From Aquimarina aggregata (lineage in GTDB: Bacteria > Bacteroidota > Bacteroidia > Flavobacteriales > Flavobacteriaceae), in assembly GCF_001632745.1 (NCBI RefSeq), contig NZ_LQRT01000007.1:60419-124418 (forward strand): 64,000 nt of DNA, read 5' to 3'. A program made the position numbers and the translations under genes. The notes under the pieces were generated by a model, which did no database searches, was not told where the DNA came from, and worked only from the letters and a program-made list of their open reading frames with translations. Every line of letters starts with the position of its first letter. Positions within the stretch are counted from its first letter, which is position 1. This document shows positions 47,356 to 55,842 of the stretch, piece by piece.

Positions 47356-47620
47356 AAAAATCAAATAATTAGAAGCTTAATAAGAAAAATAAAAGGTATT
47401 CATAACAACGAATTGAATCTATTACAATATTCGTAATTTTTATGGTTACAAAAATAGTTAATTGAAATTATTTTAGAGCACATACGTTATAATCTTTCAA
47501 TTACTTTATTTTTGTCAAATAATGTTAAAAAATACATTGATAAAAACATTTTATATTTTCTTTCGTCTTTAGAATGAAAGTATGTAATGTCAAGTCTAAT
47601 AATTCATAAATTTTGAACGT

Positions 47621-48652
47621 GTGAAAAAGTTGTTTTTTCTTATTTTTTCTTTAGTATCTATAGTCTCATGTGATGACGGAGACATTATAGTCACCAGTTT
47701 TGAGTTTGACGATGTGGCTCTTCAAGTTTGTAGCGGAGCAGAAGAAAACGAATTTGTGTTTTTTAAAATTAATCCTACAAATAACGAAGCAATATCCTTT
47801 AATTTTATAGGACCATATCAAGAAAATGTTGTTTCGGAAATGCCAATAAATATAGACTTAGCTACAGGTGAATCTAATGGTTTAATTTACAGAAAATTTA
47901 ATGTTACCGTTACAAGTGATTACTATTGTGCAAATATACCTTCTAGCTCAATAAGAGTAACAGATGAGCTTATCGCTACTTCTGGAAATGCAGCAATCAC
48001 AACTGAAATTGTAGCTGAAGATGATCAAGATGGTGTAGATCCTATAGAAGAATCAGGTGGAATTGATCCCACTGCAGATATCGATGATGATGGAATACCA
48101 AATTATCAAGACAGTACTGCCAATGGAAGCGGAACAACACCTGAATGTCCGGATGTAAATGGTGATGGCATTTGTGATACCCTAGAAAAAATATTTGATG
48201 CCGACGGAGATGGCTTACCTAACTTTAAAGATCAAGATGACGACAATGACAATGTACTAACTAGTGCCGAATTAGGAAATTTAACCGCAAATAATAATGT
48301 ATTTCAGGATACGGATGGTGATATGATTCCAGATTATCTAGATGATGATGATGATGGTGATATGATTCCAACTATTAATGAAGATCTAACCGTTAATGCA
48401 GATGGCTCTATAGGAAATAATAATCCCAGAGATGACGATAGTGACGAAGATGGTATTGATAATTATCTTGATGCTGATTCTACAGAAAGAAATGATACAG
48501 CTACTCCCAGTCTAGCCAACAGCACAGTAAGAACTACATTTAGAACCATAATCAGAATTACCAATATGATGTTTGATGGTAATGAACAAAATTTCGAAAA
48601 CGATATTTTTGGAACAAGAGATGTTGAAGTAACTAGGAACCTATTAGAATAA
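47621..48652 (+). CDS. Lipoprotein with thrombospondin type 3-like calcium repeats
   Basis: A 343-residue lipoprotein with a lipobox (VSIVSCDDGD, Cys at about 17). The start is GTG at 47621. Residues about 20-140 are homologous to the whole of the next gene (CSGAEENEFVFFKINPTNNEAISFNF against CSNGDNFVIFKIDSAINQAISLSF). Residues about 145-290 are a run of Asp-rich calcium-binding segments of the thrombospondin type 3 kind, such as DADGDGLPNFKDQDDDNDN and DTDGDMIPDYLDDDDDGD. It is inferred to be surface-exposed. The repeats are expected to be rigid in calcium-rich seawater. Confidence 0.82.
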   Translation: MKKLFFLIFSLVSIVSCDDGDIIVTSFEFDDVALQVCSGAEENEFVFFKINPTNNEAISFNFIGPYQENVVSEMPINIDLATGESNGLIYRKFNVTVTSDYYCANIPSSSIRVTDELIATSGNAAITTEIVAEDDQDGVDPIEESGGIDPTADIDDDGIPNYQDSTANGSGTTPECPDVNGDGICDTLEKIFDADGDGLPNFKDQDDDNDNVLTSAELGNLTANNNVFQDTDGDMIPDYLDDDDDGDMIPTINEDLTVNADGSIGNNNPRDDDSDEDGIDNYLDADSTERNDTATPSLANSTVRTTFRTIIRITNMMFDGNEQNFENDIFGTRDVEVTRNLLE

Positions 48653-48665
48653 TAATCATAAAAAC

Positions 48666-49193
48666 ATGAAAAAATCATTTTACCTCTTTAGTTTAATTTT
48701 AATGATTATTGGCTGTAGTGAAGGTGACATAATTGAAAACAACATTAATTTTACTGCTCCATTACAAAACTGTTCTAATGGCGATAACTTTGTGATTTTT
48801 AAAATAGATAGTGCAATTAATCAGGCAATATCATTAAGTTTTACCAGTACTGCTTTTGAACTCAATACAGTTCCTGCGGATATCACTGTACCCTTAACAA
48901 TTCAATTAAACACCACAACCAACTTATTAATCTCAAGACAATTTGACACTGCAATTAATGCTACATATTTTTGCGCAAGTATACCACCTGCTAATGTTAA
49001 CGTGACTCAAGAACTAATAAGTAATAACGGAACCTTATCTATAAACTATACTATAGCATCAGAAACGGATACTGAAATTGTTTATGATAGAAATTTTATG
49101 TTTTCTAGTGTTACTTTTGAAGGTGAAGATATAGAACTACGACAAGAAGTTTTCAATTTAGGAACTGATCAATTTACAATTCCAAAACCATAA
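48666..49193 (+). CDS. Paralogous lipoprotein lacking the calcium-repeat insertion
   Basis: A 175-residue lipoprotein, start ATG 48666, lipobox LMIIGCSEGD. It matches the preceding protein in its N-terminal domain and its last 30 residues (the R.MMFDGNEQNFEN... and R.FMFSSVTFEGEDIEL tails), but without the Asp-rich thrombospondin-like insertion. The gap of 13 bases implies one transcript. The pair therefore looks like a tandem duplication with gain or loss of a calcium-binding insert. No function can be assigned. Related domains are not recognised outside the pair. Confidence 0.75.
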   Translation: MKKSFYLFSLILMIIGCSEGDIIENNINFTAPLQNCSNGDNFVIFKIDSAINQAISLSFTSTAFELNTVPADITVPLTIQLNTTTNLLISRQFDTAINATYFCASIPPANVNVTQELISNNGTLSINYTIASETDTEIVYDRNFMFSSVTFEGEDIELRQEVFNLGTDQFTIPKP

Positions 49194-49203
49194 TACAAAC
49201 GCA

Positions 49204-49752
49204 CTATCTTGGATTTTGAATAATATAGATTTCCATCGCACCTAGACCGTATTTTTTATAATCCGCATCAGAAACTCTAACATTGTCGTATCTCCCAAAT
49301 AAGTACTTTAATTCTTCTTTAAGCACCCCTTGACCAACTCCGTGAATAAAAATCACTTTAGGTATTCTTTTATGGATTGCAAAATCAAGCTGTCTCTTTG
49401 CGGTATCTAGTTGCAAAGTAATCATATCATGATTTGCCATACCTTTAGTAGATTTTACTAATTTATGAATATGTAAATCCACTTCCATAGCCGGTACACT
49501 TCTCTCTTTTGGTCGTTGAATTGGTCGTTTTGGTTTTTTCTTAAAGACATCTTTTTCCTGAAGGTTCTTATGTATTTCATCATAAGAAGGAATAACCATT
49601 TCTCCTGATTGAACCTTTACAACCTCTTTAATATGAAATGTCATATCAAAACCATCCTCAGTTTCAATAACCACCTCACTGTCTTTAATATTTAAAACTC
49701 TGCCAGTTATGGGTTCATCTAATACAGACACCATGTCTCCAATAGTAATCAT
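49204..49752 (-). CDS. Smr-domain protein (MutS2 C-terminal-like)
   Basis: A 182-residue cytoplasmic protein. The N-terminal 80 residues hold a small beta domain (IGDMVSVLDEPITGRVLNIKDSEVVIETEDGFDMTFHIKEV), as in flavobacterial proteins annotated MutS-like or DUF2027. Residues about 95-182 are an Smr domain with EVDLHIHKL, the HGVGQGVLKEELKYLF core and the YKKYGLGAMEIYI closing strand. Smr domains nick or cleave branched DNA or ribosome-associated RNA. There is no MutS core, so it is not mismatch-repair MutS. It is in one unit with the small membrane protein just upstream. Confidence 0.85.
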   Translation of the reverse strand: MITIGDMVSVLDEPITGRVLNIKDSEVVIETEDGFDMTFHIKEVVKVQSGEMVIPSYDEIHKNLQEKDVFKKKPKRPIQRPKERSVPAMEVDLHIHKLVKSTKGMANHDMITLQLDTAKRQLDFAIHKRIPKVIFIHGVGQGVLKEELKYLFGRYDNVRVSDADYKKYGLGAMEIYIIQNPR

Positions 49753-49754
49753 AC

Positions 49755-49949
49755 TTATTCTTCTTCAAAATATTCATCTTGAACGTGTTTGGTCTTGGAA
49801 TTCACCTTAGAATTAACCATAAACACCCCCAACATTAATGCAATTACTCCTACAATTTGTATATAATAGTTCTTTGTACTTGTAGCTATTTCTGAGAGTA
49901 AAGCTATTGCTCCAATCGCAATTAGGACTACACTTGTTATTTTTTTCAT
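49755..49949 (-). CDS. Small two-helix membrane protein
   Basis: A 64-residue protein with two hydrophobic helices, SVVLIAIGAIALLSEIAT and YYIQIVGVIALMLGVFMV, and a charged C-terminus (HVQDEYFEEE). It lies 2 bases upstream of the Smr gene and is co-transcribed. Its role is unknown; small inner-membrane proteins at such positions are common in this family. Confidence 0.65.
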   Translation of the reverse strand: MKKITSVVLIAIGAIALLSEIATSTKNYYIQIVGVIALMLGVFMVNSKVNSKTKHVQDEYFEEE

Positions 49950-50030
49950 TTTTGAATAATTGATTTTGCAAAAGTATCAAATATTAGAATTTCTAGGTGA
50001 AAAACAGCAGAAATAACTTAATTATGTATA

Positions 50031-50345
50031 TTGCACAAACGAAACAGAAAATTTTTGCCTTTGGAAAAGTATATGCTCCCTTGCTTAAACAAGAAACTAT
50101 TTGGTGTTGATTGTTTAGGTTGTGGTATGCAAAGATCAATTTCTCTTCTATTTAAAGGAGAATTTATAGACGCATTTTACATGTATCCTGCGATATATCC
50201 TTTATTATTATCACTTATATTTATTGGTTTTAACTTTTTTGTACAATTTAAAAATGATTGGTACATTAAAGTGACCCTTATGATTTTAACTGCAGTTACT
50301 ATGATTGTAAGTTATGTTGTAAAAATGAATTTAATTTTTAACTAA
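50031..50345 (+). CDS. DUF2752 membrane protein, copy 1
   Basis: About 104 residues. The core has the DUF2752 signature: Cys, then LFGVDCLGCGMQRSISLLFKG with the C-x2-C motif, followed by two membrane helices (YPLLLSLIFIGFNFFVQF and VTLMILTAVTMIVSYVV). The start is uncertain: TTG at 50031 or 50061, or ATG at 50073, just before the first Cys. The downstream paralogue aligns from about LPCLNKKLFG. The function of DUF2752 is unknown, and the fixed cysteines suggest metal or redox chemistry. It pairs with the CCC-motif gene 12 bases downstream. Confidence 0.75.
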   Translation: MHKRNRKFLPLEKYMLPCLNKKLFGVDCLGCGMQRSISLLFKGEFIDAFYMYPAIYPLLLSLIFIGFNFFVQFKNDWYIKVTLMILTAVTMIVSYVVKMNLIFN

Positions 50346-50357
50346 TCAATTTAAATT

Positions 50358-50687
50358 ATGGAAAAACAGACATTACCTAACTCTACCCTAATCTTAGTCT
50401 TTGGTATTCTATCTATTGTAGGATGTTGTTGTTATGGAATTTTAGGAATTATTTTTGCTATTATTGCTATTATTATGGCAAAAAAAGCTACTGCCCTGTA
50501 TACTGAAAATCCAGAAATCTACTCTGGGTATCAAAACGTAAAAACAGGAAAAATACTAGCTATAATTGGATTAATTCTTAGTGCAATTAGTTTCATCTGG
50601 AGTATATATGTGTTATCAACAGTAGGTTTAGATGGATATCAGCAAATGATTGAAGATTTTTCTCAAGGATATAGTAACGCACAATAG
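50358..50687 (+). CDS. CCC-motif membrane protein, copy 1
   Basis: A 109-residue small membrane protein. The first helix contains the three-cysteine motif VGCCCYGILG, followed by a second helix (IIFAIIAIIMAKKA). A soluble stretch, LYTENPEIYSGYQNVKTGK, leads to a third helix (ILAIIGLILSAISFIW). This is the flavobacterial CCC-motif membrane protein family, of unknown function. It is the second half of a two-gene unit that is repeated downstream. A terminator follows at 50702-50734. Confidence 0.85.
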   Translation: MEKQTLPNSTLILVFGILSIVGCCCYGILGIIFAIIAIIMAKKATALYTENPEIYSGYQNVKTGKILAIIGLILSAISFIWSIYVLSTVGLDGYQQMIEDFSQGYSNAQ

Positions 50688-50701
50688 TTTGTTACACTAG
50701 T

Positions 50702-50738
50702 AAAAAATCCTGTCCTAAAAAGACAGGATTTTTTATTT
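50702..50738 (+). terminator. Terminator between the duplicated gene pairs
   Basis: A 13-bp perfect stem AAAAAATCCTGTC (50702-50714) / GACAGGATTTTTT (50722-50734) followed by ATTTT, so the second pair needs its own promoter. Confidence 0.92.
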
Positions 50739-50754
50739 TAGAAGAAGTAGTATC

Positions 50755-51048
50755 ATGAAAAGTTTTATTGATTTTCTTGAATCTAACTTATTATACTGCC
50801 CAACTAAACAGTTACTTGATATTAACTGTCTGGGTTGTGGTCTTCAGCGAAGTTTTATTCTCCTTCTAAAAGGAGATATTATATCATCTCTATTAATGTA
50901 CCCTGCTTTATTACCCTTATTAATCATGATTGGGTATCTAATATTACATATCCTATTTAATTTTAAAAACGGGGCTAAAATATTAACCTATTTTTATATT
51001 TTAAATAGTATACTTATCATTGTAAATTATTTTATGAAACTCTACTAA
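50755..51048 (+). CDS. DUF2752 membrane protein, copy 2
   Basis: A 97-residue protein clearly homologous to copy 1. It has the first Cys in LLYCPTKQLLDINCLGCGLQRS, the SLLMYPALLPLLIMIGYLIL helix and a final helix (FYILNSILIIVNYF). Its ATG start lies in a sound context, unlike copy 1, and helps set the domain boundary there. It is the first gene of the second unit, five bases from the CCC-motif copy 2. Confidence 0.82.
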   Translation: MKSFIDFLESNLLYCPTKQLLDINCLGCGLQRSFILLLKGDIISSLLMYPALLPLLIMIGYLILHILFNFKNGAKILTYFYILNSILIIVNYFMKLY

Positions 51049-51053
51049 TATTT

Positions 51054-51362
51054 ATGGAAATCAAGCAACAATTGCCAAATGCTACTTTAATTTTAATATT
51101 TGGAATCGCATCTATAGTAACCTGTTTTTGTTACGGGATTCTGGGGTTAATTTTTGGAATCATAGCGTTAGTTCTTGCTAAAAAAGCCAAGGAAATATAT
51201 CATGCAAATCCTGAATTATATACTGGATATGAAAATCTAAAAGCAGGTAGAATTTGTGCCATAGTGGGTACCATATTAAGTTCAATATACTTGCTTATTA
51301 TTGCTGTGTATATCATCTTTTTAGGCGCTATGATGCCGTGGTCTGAAATTATAAATCAATAA
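51054..51362 (+). CDS. CCC-motif membrane protein, copy 2 (variant CxC)
   Basis: A 102-residue protein homologous to copy 1. The cysteine motif here is VTCFCYGILG, so the central Cys is replaced by Phe (C-F-C). The soluble loop (IYHANPELYTGYENLKAGR) and the third helix are conserved. This change suggests that the middle cysteine is not essential, or that the two copies have diverged in function. A bidirectional terminator follows. Confidence 0.82.
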   Translation: MEIKQQLPNATLILIFGIASIVTCFCYGILGLIFGIIALVLAKKAKEIYHANPELYTGYENLKAGRICAIVGTILSSIYLLIIAVYIIFLGAMMPWSEIINQ

Positions 51363-51385
51363 GGATATCTTAATTATTTGATAAG

Positions 51386-51421
51386 AAAAATGGAGCAGAT
51401 TATATCATTTGCTCCATTTTT
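51386..51421. terminator. Bidirectional terminator between copy 2 and ornithine aminotransferase
   Basis: A 12-bp stem AAAAATGGAGCA (51386-51397) / TGCTCCATTTTT (51410-51421) between convergent genes. Confidence 0.9.
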
Positions 51422-51446
51422 ATGCAATTTCATTAAATAAAAGAAT

Positions 51447-52724
51447 CTATTCAAACTCTTTCAATGTCTTCGTTATAATAGCTACACACTCTAACAATTG
51501 TTCTTTGTTCATTACTAAAGGAGGTGCAAAACGAATAATATTACCGTGAGTAGGCTTTGCTAAAAGACCGTTTTCTTTAAGAGCTACACAAATATTCCAA
51601 GCAGTTTCACTCTCTTCATCATCATTTATTACAATAGCATTAAGTAATCCTTTTCCTCGTACAAGGTTCACTATTTTAGATCCTTCGATATATTTATTTA
51701 ACTCAGATCTAAACAATTCTCCTAGAACAAAAGCATTTTCTGCTAACTTTTCATCTCTAACTACTTCTAAAGCAGCAATAGCAACTGCAGCTGCTACAGG
51801 ATTACCACCAAAAGTACTTCCATGATTTCCTGGTTTGATAACCTTCATAATATGATCATCTGCCAATACTGCAGATACAGGATAAGCACCACCACTTAGT
51901 GCTTTACCTAATATCAGCACATCTGGTTTAACATTTGGAGTTCCCGAACAATTTTTATCAGAACAAGAACAATCACCACATGTGGCTAATAATCTACCAG
52001 TACGTGCAATACCCGTTTGCACTTCATCTGCTATAAAAAGTACATTATGTTTTTTACAAAGTGCCTTTGCTTTTTCTAAATAATCATCAGATGGAACATA
52101 AACACCCGCTTCTCCTTGTATAGGCTCTACTAAGAAACCTGCAACATTAGCATTATTTTCTAAAGCAACTTCTAAAGCATTAAGATTATCATATTCTATT
52201 TTAATGAATCCCGCAGTATAGGGACCAAAGTTTTTTCTGGCAACAGGGTCATTAGAAAATGAAATAATTGTGGTCGTTCTACCATGAAAGTTATTTTCAC
52301 AAACTATAATTTGTGCTTCATTTTCAAAAATACCTTTTTCTTCGTACGCCCATTTTCTACAAATTTTTAAAGCTGTTTCTACAGCTTCTGCACCAGTGTT
52401 CATTGGTAATAATTTGTCAAAACCAAAATACTCACTGGCAAATTTCTCGTATTCTCCTAGTTTGTCATTGTAAAATGCTCTTGAGGTTAAAGTCAAAGTT
52501 TGTGCTTGGCTAGTCATAGCACCAACTATTTTTGGATGACAATGCCCTTGATTCACTGCAGAATATGCACTTAAAAAATCATAATACTTTTTTCCTTCTA
52601 CATCCCAAACATATACACCTTCTCCTTTGTTTAAAACAACCGGTAGTGGGTGATAGTTATGTGCTCCGTACTTGTCTTCTAATTCAATTGAATGTTGTGA
52701 TGACTTTTTCTCTAAAATTGCCAT
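51447..52724 (-). CDS. rocD: Ornithine aminotransferase
   Basis: A 425-residue PLP enzyme that converts ornithine and 2-oxoglutarate into glutamate-5-semialdehyde and glutamate, linking arginine and proline metabolism. Class III aminotransferase signatures are present: [54 protein letters not shown] and the PLP-lysine motif [10 protein letters not shown]. The active-site Lys is in LGK. A cysteine-rich insert, [14 protein letters not shown], stands between the ARTG motif and the PLP-lysine motif. Length is slightly longer than usual, partly due to this insert. Monocistronic. Confidence 0.95.
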   Translation of the reverse strand: MAILEKKSSQHSIELEDKYGAHNYHPLPVVLNKGEGVYVWDVEGKKYYDFLSAYSAVNQGHCHPKIVGAMTSQAQTLTLTSRAFYNDKLGEYEKFASEYFGFDKLLPMNTGAEAVETALKICRKWAYEEKGIFENEAQIIVCENNFHGRTTTIISFSNDPVARKNFGPYTAGFIKIEYDNLNALEVALENNANVAGFLVEPIQGEAGVYVPSDDYLEKAKALCKKHNVLFIADEVQTGIARTGRLLATCGDCSCSDKNCSGTPNVKPDVLILGKALSGGAYPVSAVLADDHIMKVIKPGNHGSTFGGNPVAAAVAIAALEVVRDEKLAENAFVLGELFRSELNKYIEGSKIVNLVRGKGLLNAIVINDDEESETAWNICVALKENGLLAKPTHGNIIRFAPPLVMNKEQLLECVAIITKTLKEFE

Positions 52725-52840
52725 TATTCACGTATTAAAATAAAACTTTACAATTCCTACTTTGATTCAATAACTCAGGAGAGAAATCATCCTAATGAAG
52801 TTAGCCGCAAAGTACTAAATATAAGTTTCACCTTAAAATC

Positions 52841-53227
52841 TTATTCAGGTATTTTTCCGGACAAAGATGAGATTTGAAGTTCCAGCCTTTTAATTTCTCT
52901 CAATAGGGCATTTTTATCCATTTGCATCCAAGAAAATAATTTTATCATTATCATGAATGTAATACAAACAAATCCAGCCGCAAACCATTTAATTAACATA
53001 TCCGTAGTATTTGTATTCAAAAATTGAACAATGCAATAAATAAGAGTAACAAATGCTACAATATTTACTATATTCATAACGACAATTAACCATCGATTTT
53101 TTGTTTTAAATAACCCTCCTATCATTTCTAAAAGGTTTTGCTCATCTAACTCATCATAAAATTTTGCTTCTTCGCGAGAGAGTGTTTCTTTTATTAATCG
53201 ATCAATATCTTCCATTTTATTTTTCAT
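52841..53227 (-). CDS. DUF6768-type small membrane protein, sigma-factor partner
   Basis: A 128-residue protein. A charged N-terminus (MEDIDRLIKETLSREEAKFYDELDE in two parts) precedes two membrane helices (RWLIVVMNIVNIVAFVTLIYCIVQF and MLIKWFAAGFVCITFMIMIKLF), and a cytoplasmic C-terminal helix (ALLREIKRLELQISSL) ends it. Its start overlaps the stop of the ECF sigma gene by 11 bases. A membrane protein coupled to an ECF sigma gene is usually an anti-sigma factor, yet no zinc-binding (HxxxCxxC) anti-sigma domain is seen, so a different kind of control is possible. The DUF number is recalled, not searched. Confidence 0.72.
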   Translation of the reverse strand: MKNKMEDIDRLIKETLSREEAKFYDELDEQNLLEMIGGLFKTKNRWLIVVMNIVNIVAFVTLIYCIVQFLNTNTTDMLIKWFAAGFVCITFMIMIKLFSWMQMDKNALLREIKRLELQISSLSGKIPE

Positions 53228-53777
53228 GATTTTTACTTTTTAAAATTGACTTTAGTTTTTCTCTAGCAGTAAACAAACGAGATTTAATCGTTCCTGTTGA
53301 AACGCCCATAATTTCACTTATCTGTCTTACACTATACTCTTCTGTATAAAAAAGGTTTAATACTTGCTGTTGGGTATTAGGTAGTTTATTTATAGCTTTT
53401 CGTAAAACTATAATAGCTTCTTGAGTATCATTTTCGGTAATATCATTTACCACATTATTACAATAATGTGTATAGTTTCTTAACCTTTCTTGTTCTTTGT
53501 TTTGTTTTCGTAACCAATCAATAGCTTTTCTATTTACAATCATTAATGCCCAACTCCCAAAACTATTAGGATCCTTTAACATCTTTATTTTTAAAAGAAT
53601 GACACGCCAACTGTCTTGTGCAATATCTTTTGACACCTCTATATCTTTAGTATACCAATATGCCTGTTTACATAATTTTGCATGCCATCTTTTAACAAGA
53701 ATTGCGAATGCTTTTTTACTTCCGGATTGGTATCGTAATACCAACAAAGAATCATATGTTTTATTGGTGTTGATCAT
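53217..53777 (-). CDS. ECF-type RNA polymerase sigma factor
   Basis: A 186-residue sigma-70 family protein. Region 2 (about 20-90) includes DIAQDSWRVILLKIKMLKDPNSFGSWALMIVNRKAIDWLRK, the -10 recognition helix pair. Region 4 (about 120-178) has LPNTQQQVLNLFYTEEYSVRQISEIMG and VSTGTIKSRLFTAREKLKSIL, with the helix-turn-helix that reads -35 elements. Regions 1 and 3 are absent, as in ECF factors. The next gene overlaps and encodes a membrane protein, so release may follow membrane-associated control. Confidence 0.93.
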   Translation of the reverse strand: MINTNKTYDSLLVLRYQSGSKKAFAILVKRWHAKLCKQAYWYTKDIEVSKDIAQDSWRVILLKIKMLKDPNSFGSWALMIVNRKAIDWLRKQNKEQERLRNYTHYCNNVVNDITENDTQEAIIVLRKAINKLPNTQQQVLNLFYTEEYSVRQISEIMGVSTGTIKSRLFTAREKLKSILKSKNHEK

Positions 53778-53880
53778 TAGGTCCTTTATACTATAGACGT
53801 TACTATTTTAAATAGGTTCATTTTTTATATTTCTTTTGTAAGATATGTTCAATAATTAAGTGCAATACGTTTTCTATTCT

Positions 53881-53888
53881 TATTTTTG
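53881..53888 (+). promoter_or_regulatory. -7 element of rlmD with probable leaderless start
   Basis: TATTTTTG matches TAnnTTTG. It ends only 4 bases before the ATG at 53893, so transcription would start at or next to the start codon. The upstream -33 box is not clear. Confidence 0.4.
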
Positions 53889-53892
53889 CGCT

Positions 53893-55302
53893 ATGGCAAG
53901 AAAAAATCGAAGACAAATCTTTGAAAATATCGAAGTGATTGATGCAGGCGCTAAAGGTAAAAGTATAGCTAAAGCTCCTGACGGAAAAGTAATATTTATT
54001 AATAATGCAGTCCCTGGAGATGTTGTAGATATTCAAACTACAAAAAAAAGAAAATCTTTTTACGAAGGCTCAGCAACCGTATTTCATAAACAATCTGAAA
54101 AACGCGTTGCTCCTAAATGTGAACATTTTGGAACTTGTGGTGGCTGTAAGTGGCAGTTTATGGGGTATGAACATCAACTTGGTTATAAACAACAAGAAGT
54201 TATAAATAATCTTACGCGACTGGGTAAAATCGAATTACCAGAGGTTACATCAATACTAGGATCATCAGAGCAGTTTTTCTATAGAAATAAAATGGAATTC
54301 TCATTTAGTGATAGTCGTTGGCTAACCTTAGAAGAAATCCAAAGTGATACTCAAATTGAAAATCGTAATGCACTGGGATTTCATATGCCTGGTATGTGGG
54401 ATAAGATTCTAAATATCGATCAATGTCACTTACAAGCTGATCCTAGCAATGCTATTAGAAATAGTGTAAATGAATTTGCAACAAAAAACGAACTTGCATT
54501 TTATAACCCAAGAAAACAGGAAGGTCTTTTAAGAACACTAATGATAAGAAACTCTTCTATAGGAGAAATAATGGTTCTTGTACAGTTTTTTAAAGAAGAT
54601 ATTGAAAAACGTACGCTTTTATTAGAGTATCTCGCTCAAGAATTCCCTGAAATTACATCTTTACAATACGTTGTAAACCCTAAAGGCAATGATACTATTT
54701 ACGATCAAGAAGTTATTTGCTACAAAGGAAAAGATTATATCGAAGAAGAAATGGAAGGATTGCGATTTAGAATTAATGCTAAATCTTTTTACCAAACAAA
54801 TTCTAAACAAGCGTACGAGTTATATAAGGTTACCCGAGATTTTGCCCAACTAACTGGTGAAGAATTAGTATATGATTTATACACTGGTACTGGGACCATT
54901 GCCCAATTTGTGGCCAAAAAAGCAAAAAAAGTAATTGGCGTAGAAGCAGTTCCTGAAGCTATAGAAAATGCAAAAGAGAACGCAAAAAATAATCATATTA
55001 ATAATGTAGAGTTTTATGTTGGTGATATGAAAAAAGTATTTACAAAAGATTTTATTACCCAACATGGACAACCAGAAGTGGTGATTACAGATCCGCCAAG
55101 AGATGGAATGCATAAAGACGTTGTTGCGCAACTATTAAACATTTCGCCCAACAAAATTGTTTATGTAAGTTGTAATAGTGCAACACAGGCACGTGATTTG
55201 GCGTTATTAGATGAGACATACAAAGTTACTAAAGTGCAACCTGTGGATATGTTCCCGCAAACATATCATGTAGAAAATGTAGTACTATTAGAAAAAAGAT
55301 AA
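53893..55302 (+). CDS. rlmD: 23S rRNA (uracil-1939-C5)-methyltransferase RlmD
   Basis: A 469-residue SAM-dependent RNA methyltransferase of the TrmA/RumA family. The start is ATG at 53893, giving MARKNRRQIFENIEVID; the longer frame to 53860 runs into the promoter. An N-terminal TRAM domain precedes an iron-sulfur cluster motif, CEHFGTCGGCKWQ, with a fourth Cys in IDQCHL. The SAM domain has VYDLYTGTGTIAQF, VITDPPRDGM and the catalytic cysteine in VYVSCNS. It methylates U1939 of 23S rRNA (E. coli numbering). It is followed at 3 bases by two conserved flavobacterial genes. Confidence 0.93.
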   Translation: MARKNRRQIFENIEVIDAGAKGKSIAKAPDGKVIFINNAVPGDVVDIQTTKKRKSFYEGSATVFHKQSEKRVAPKCEHFGTCGGCKWQFMGYEHQLGYKQQEVINNLTRLGKIELPEVTSILGSSEQFFYRNKMEFSFSDSRWLTLEEIQSDTQIENRNALGFHMPGMWDKILNIDQCHLQADPSNAIRNSVNEFATKNELAFYNPRKQEGLLRTLMIRNSSIGEIMVLVQFFKEDIEKRTLLLEYLAQEFPEITSLQYVVNPKGNDTIYDQEVICYKGKDYIEEEMEGLRFRINAKSFYQTNSKQAYELYKVTRDFAQLTGEELVYDLYTGTGTIAQFVAKKAKKVIGVEAVPEAIENAKENAKNNHINNVEFYVGDMKKVFTKDFITQHGQPEVVITDPPRDGMHKDVVAQLLNISPNKIVYVSCNSATQARDLALLDETYKVTKVQPVDMFPQTYHVENVVLLEKR

Positions 55303-55305
55303 TGC

Positions 55306-55842
55306 ATGAAACTATTTAAAAACCTGTTTGTTTGTGTTGGTATTCTGATTATGATCAACCTTAACTATAGTTGTGAGCGAGATGATATCTGTACAGGAGA
55401 TGGTACTACTCCATTTCTAATTATCAAATTTATAGATGATGATACCCAAACTGAAATTAAAACGCCTCCAGAGTTAGAGGTGAGAGCTCTTGGAGATCTT
55501 GGTGAAGGTATAGATCCTGTTTTTCCATTACCCACTTTAACAGATTCTATTTTTATTCCCTTACGAACAGACATGACCACTACAGGCTATGAATTTGTAA
55601 TCAATTCTATTACAACAAATGATGGTACCACTCCCGTTCCTTCAAACTCAGATACTATTAATTTTACGTATACCACAGATGATGAATATGTAAGTAGTGC
55701 ATGCGGATTTAAAGTTAATTTTAGAGATTTCGATGGAGATTTGGTTATTGAAACAGGAGGTGCCAATTGGATTAAAAATATTACAGTACAAACAGAAGAC
55801 GTAACAAATGAAGCAGAAGCACATATACTTATTTTTCATTAA
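55306..55842 (+). CDS. DUF6452-type lipoprotein
   Basis: A 178-residue lipoprotein (lipobox NLNYSCERDD, Cys at about 23). A beta-rich domain follows, with motifs TPFLIIKFIDDDTQTEIKTPP and PLRTDMTTTGYEFVINS, then an Asp-rich loop (NFRDFDGDLVIETGG). In the Flavobacteriaceae this protein typically follows rlmD and precedes an outer-membrane protein gene, as here. The DUF number is from memory. Function unknown. It overlaps the next gene by 35 bases. Confidence 0.8.
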   Translation: MKLFKNLFVCVGILIMINLNYSCERDDICTGDGTTPFLIIKFIDDDTQTEIKTPPELEVRALGDLGEGIDPVFPLPTLTDSIFIPLRTDMTTTGYEFVINSITTNDGTTPVPSNSDTINFTYTTDDEYVSSACGFKVNFRDFDGDLVIETGGANWIKNITVQTEDVTNEAEAHILIFH

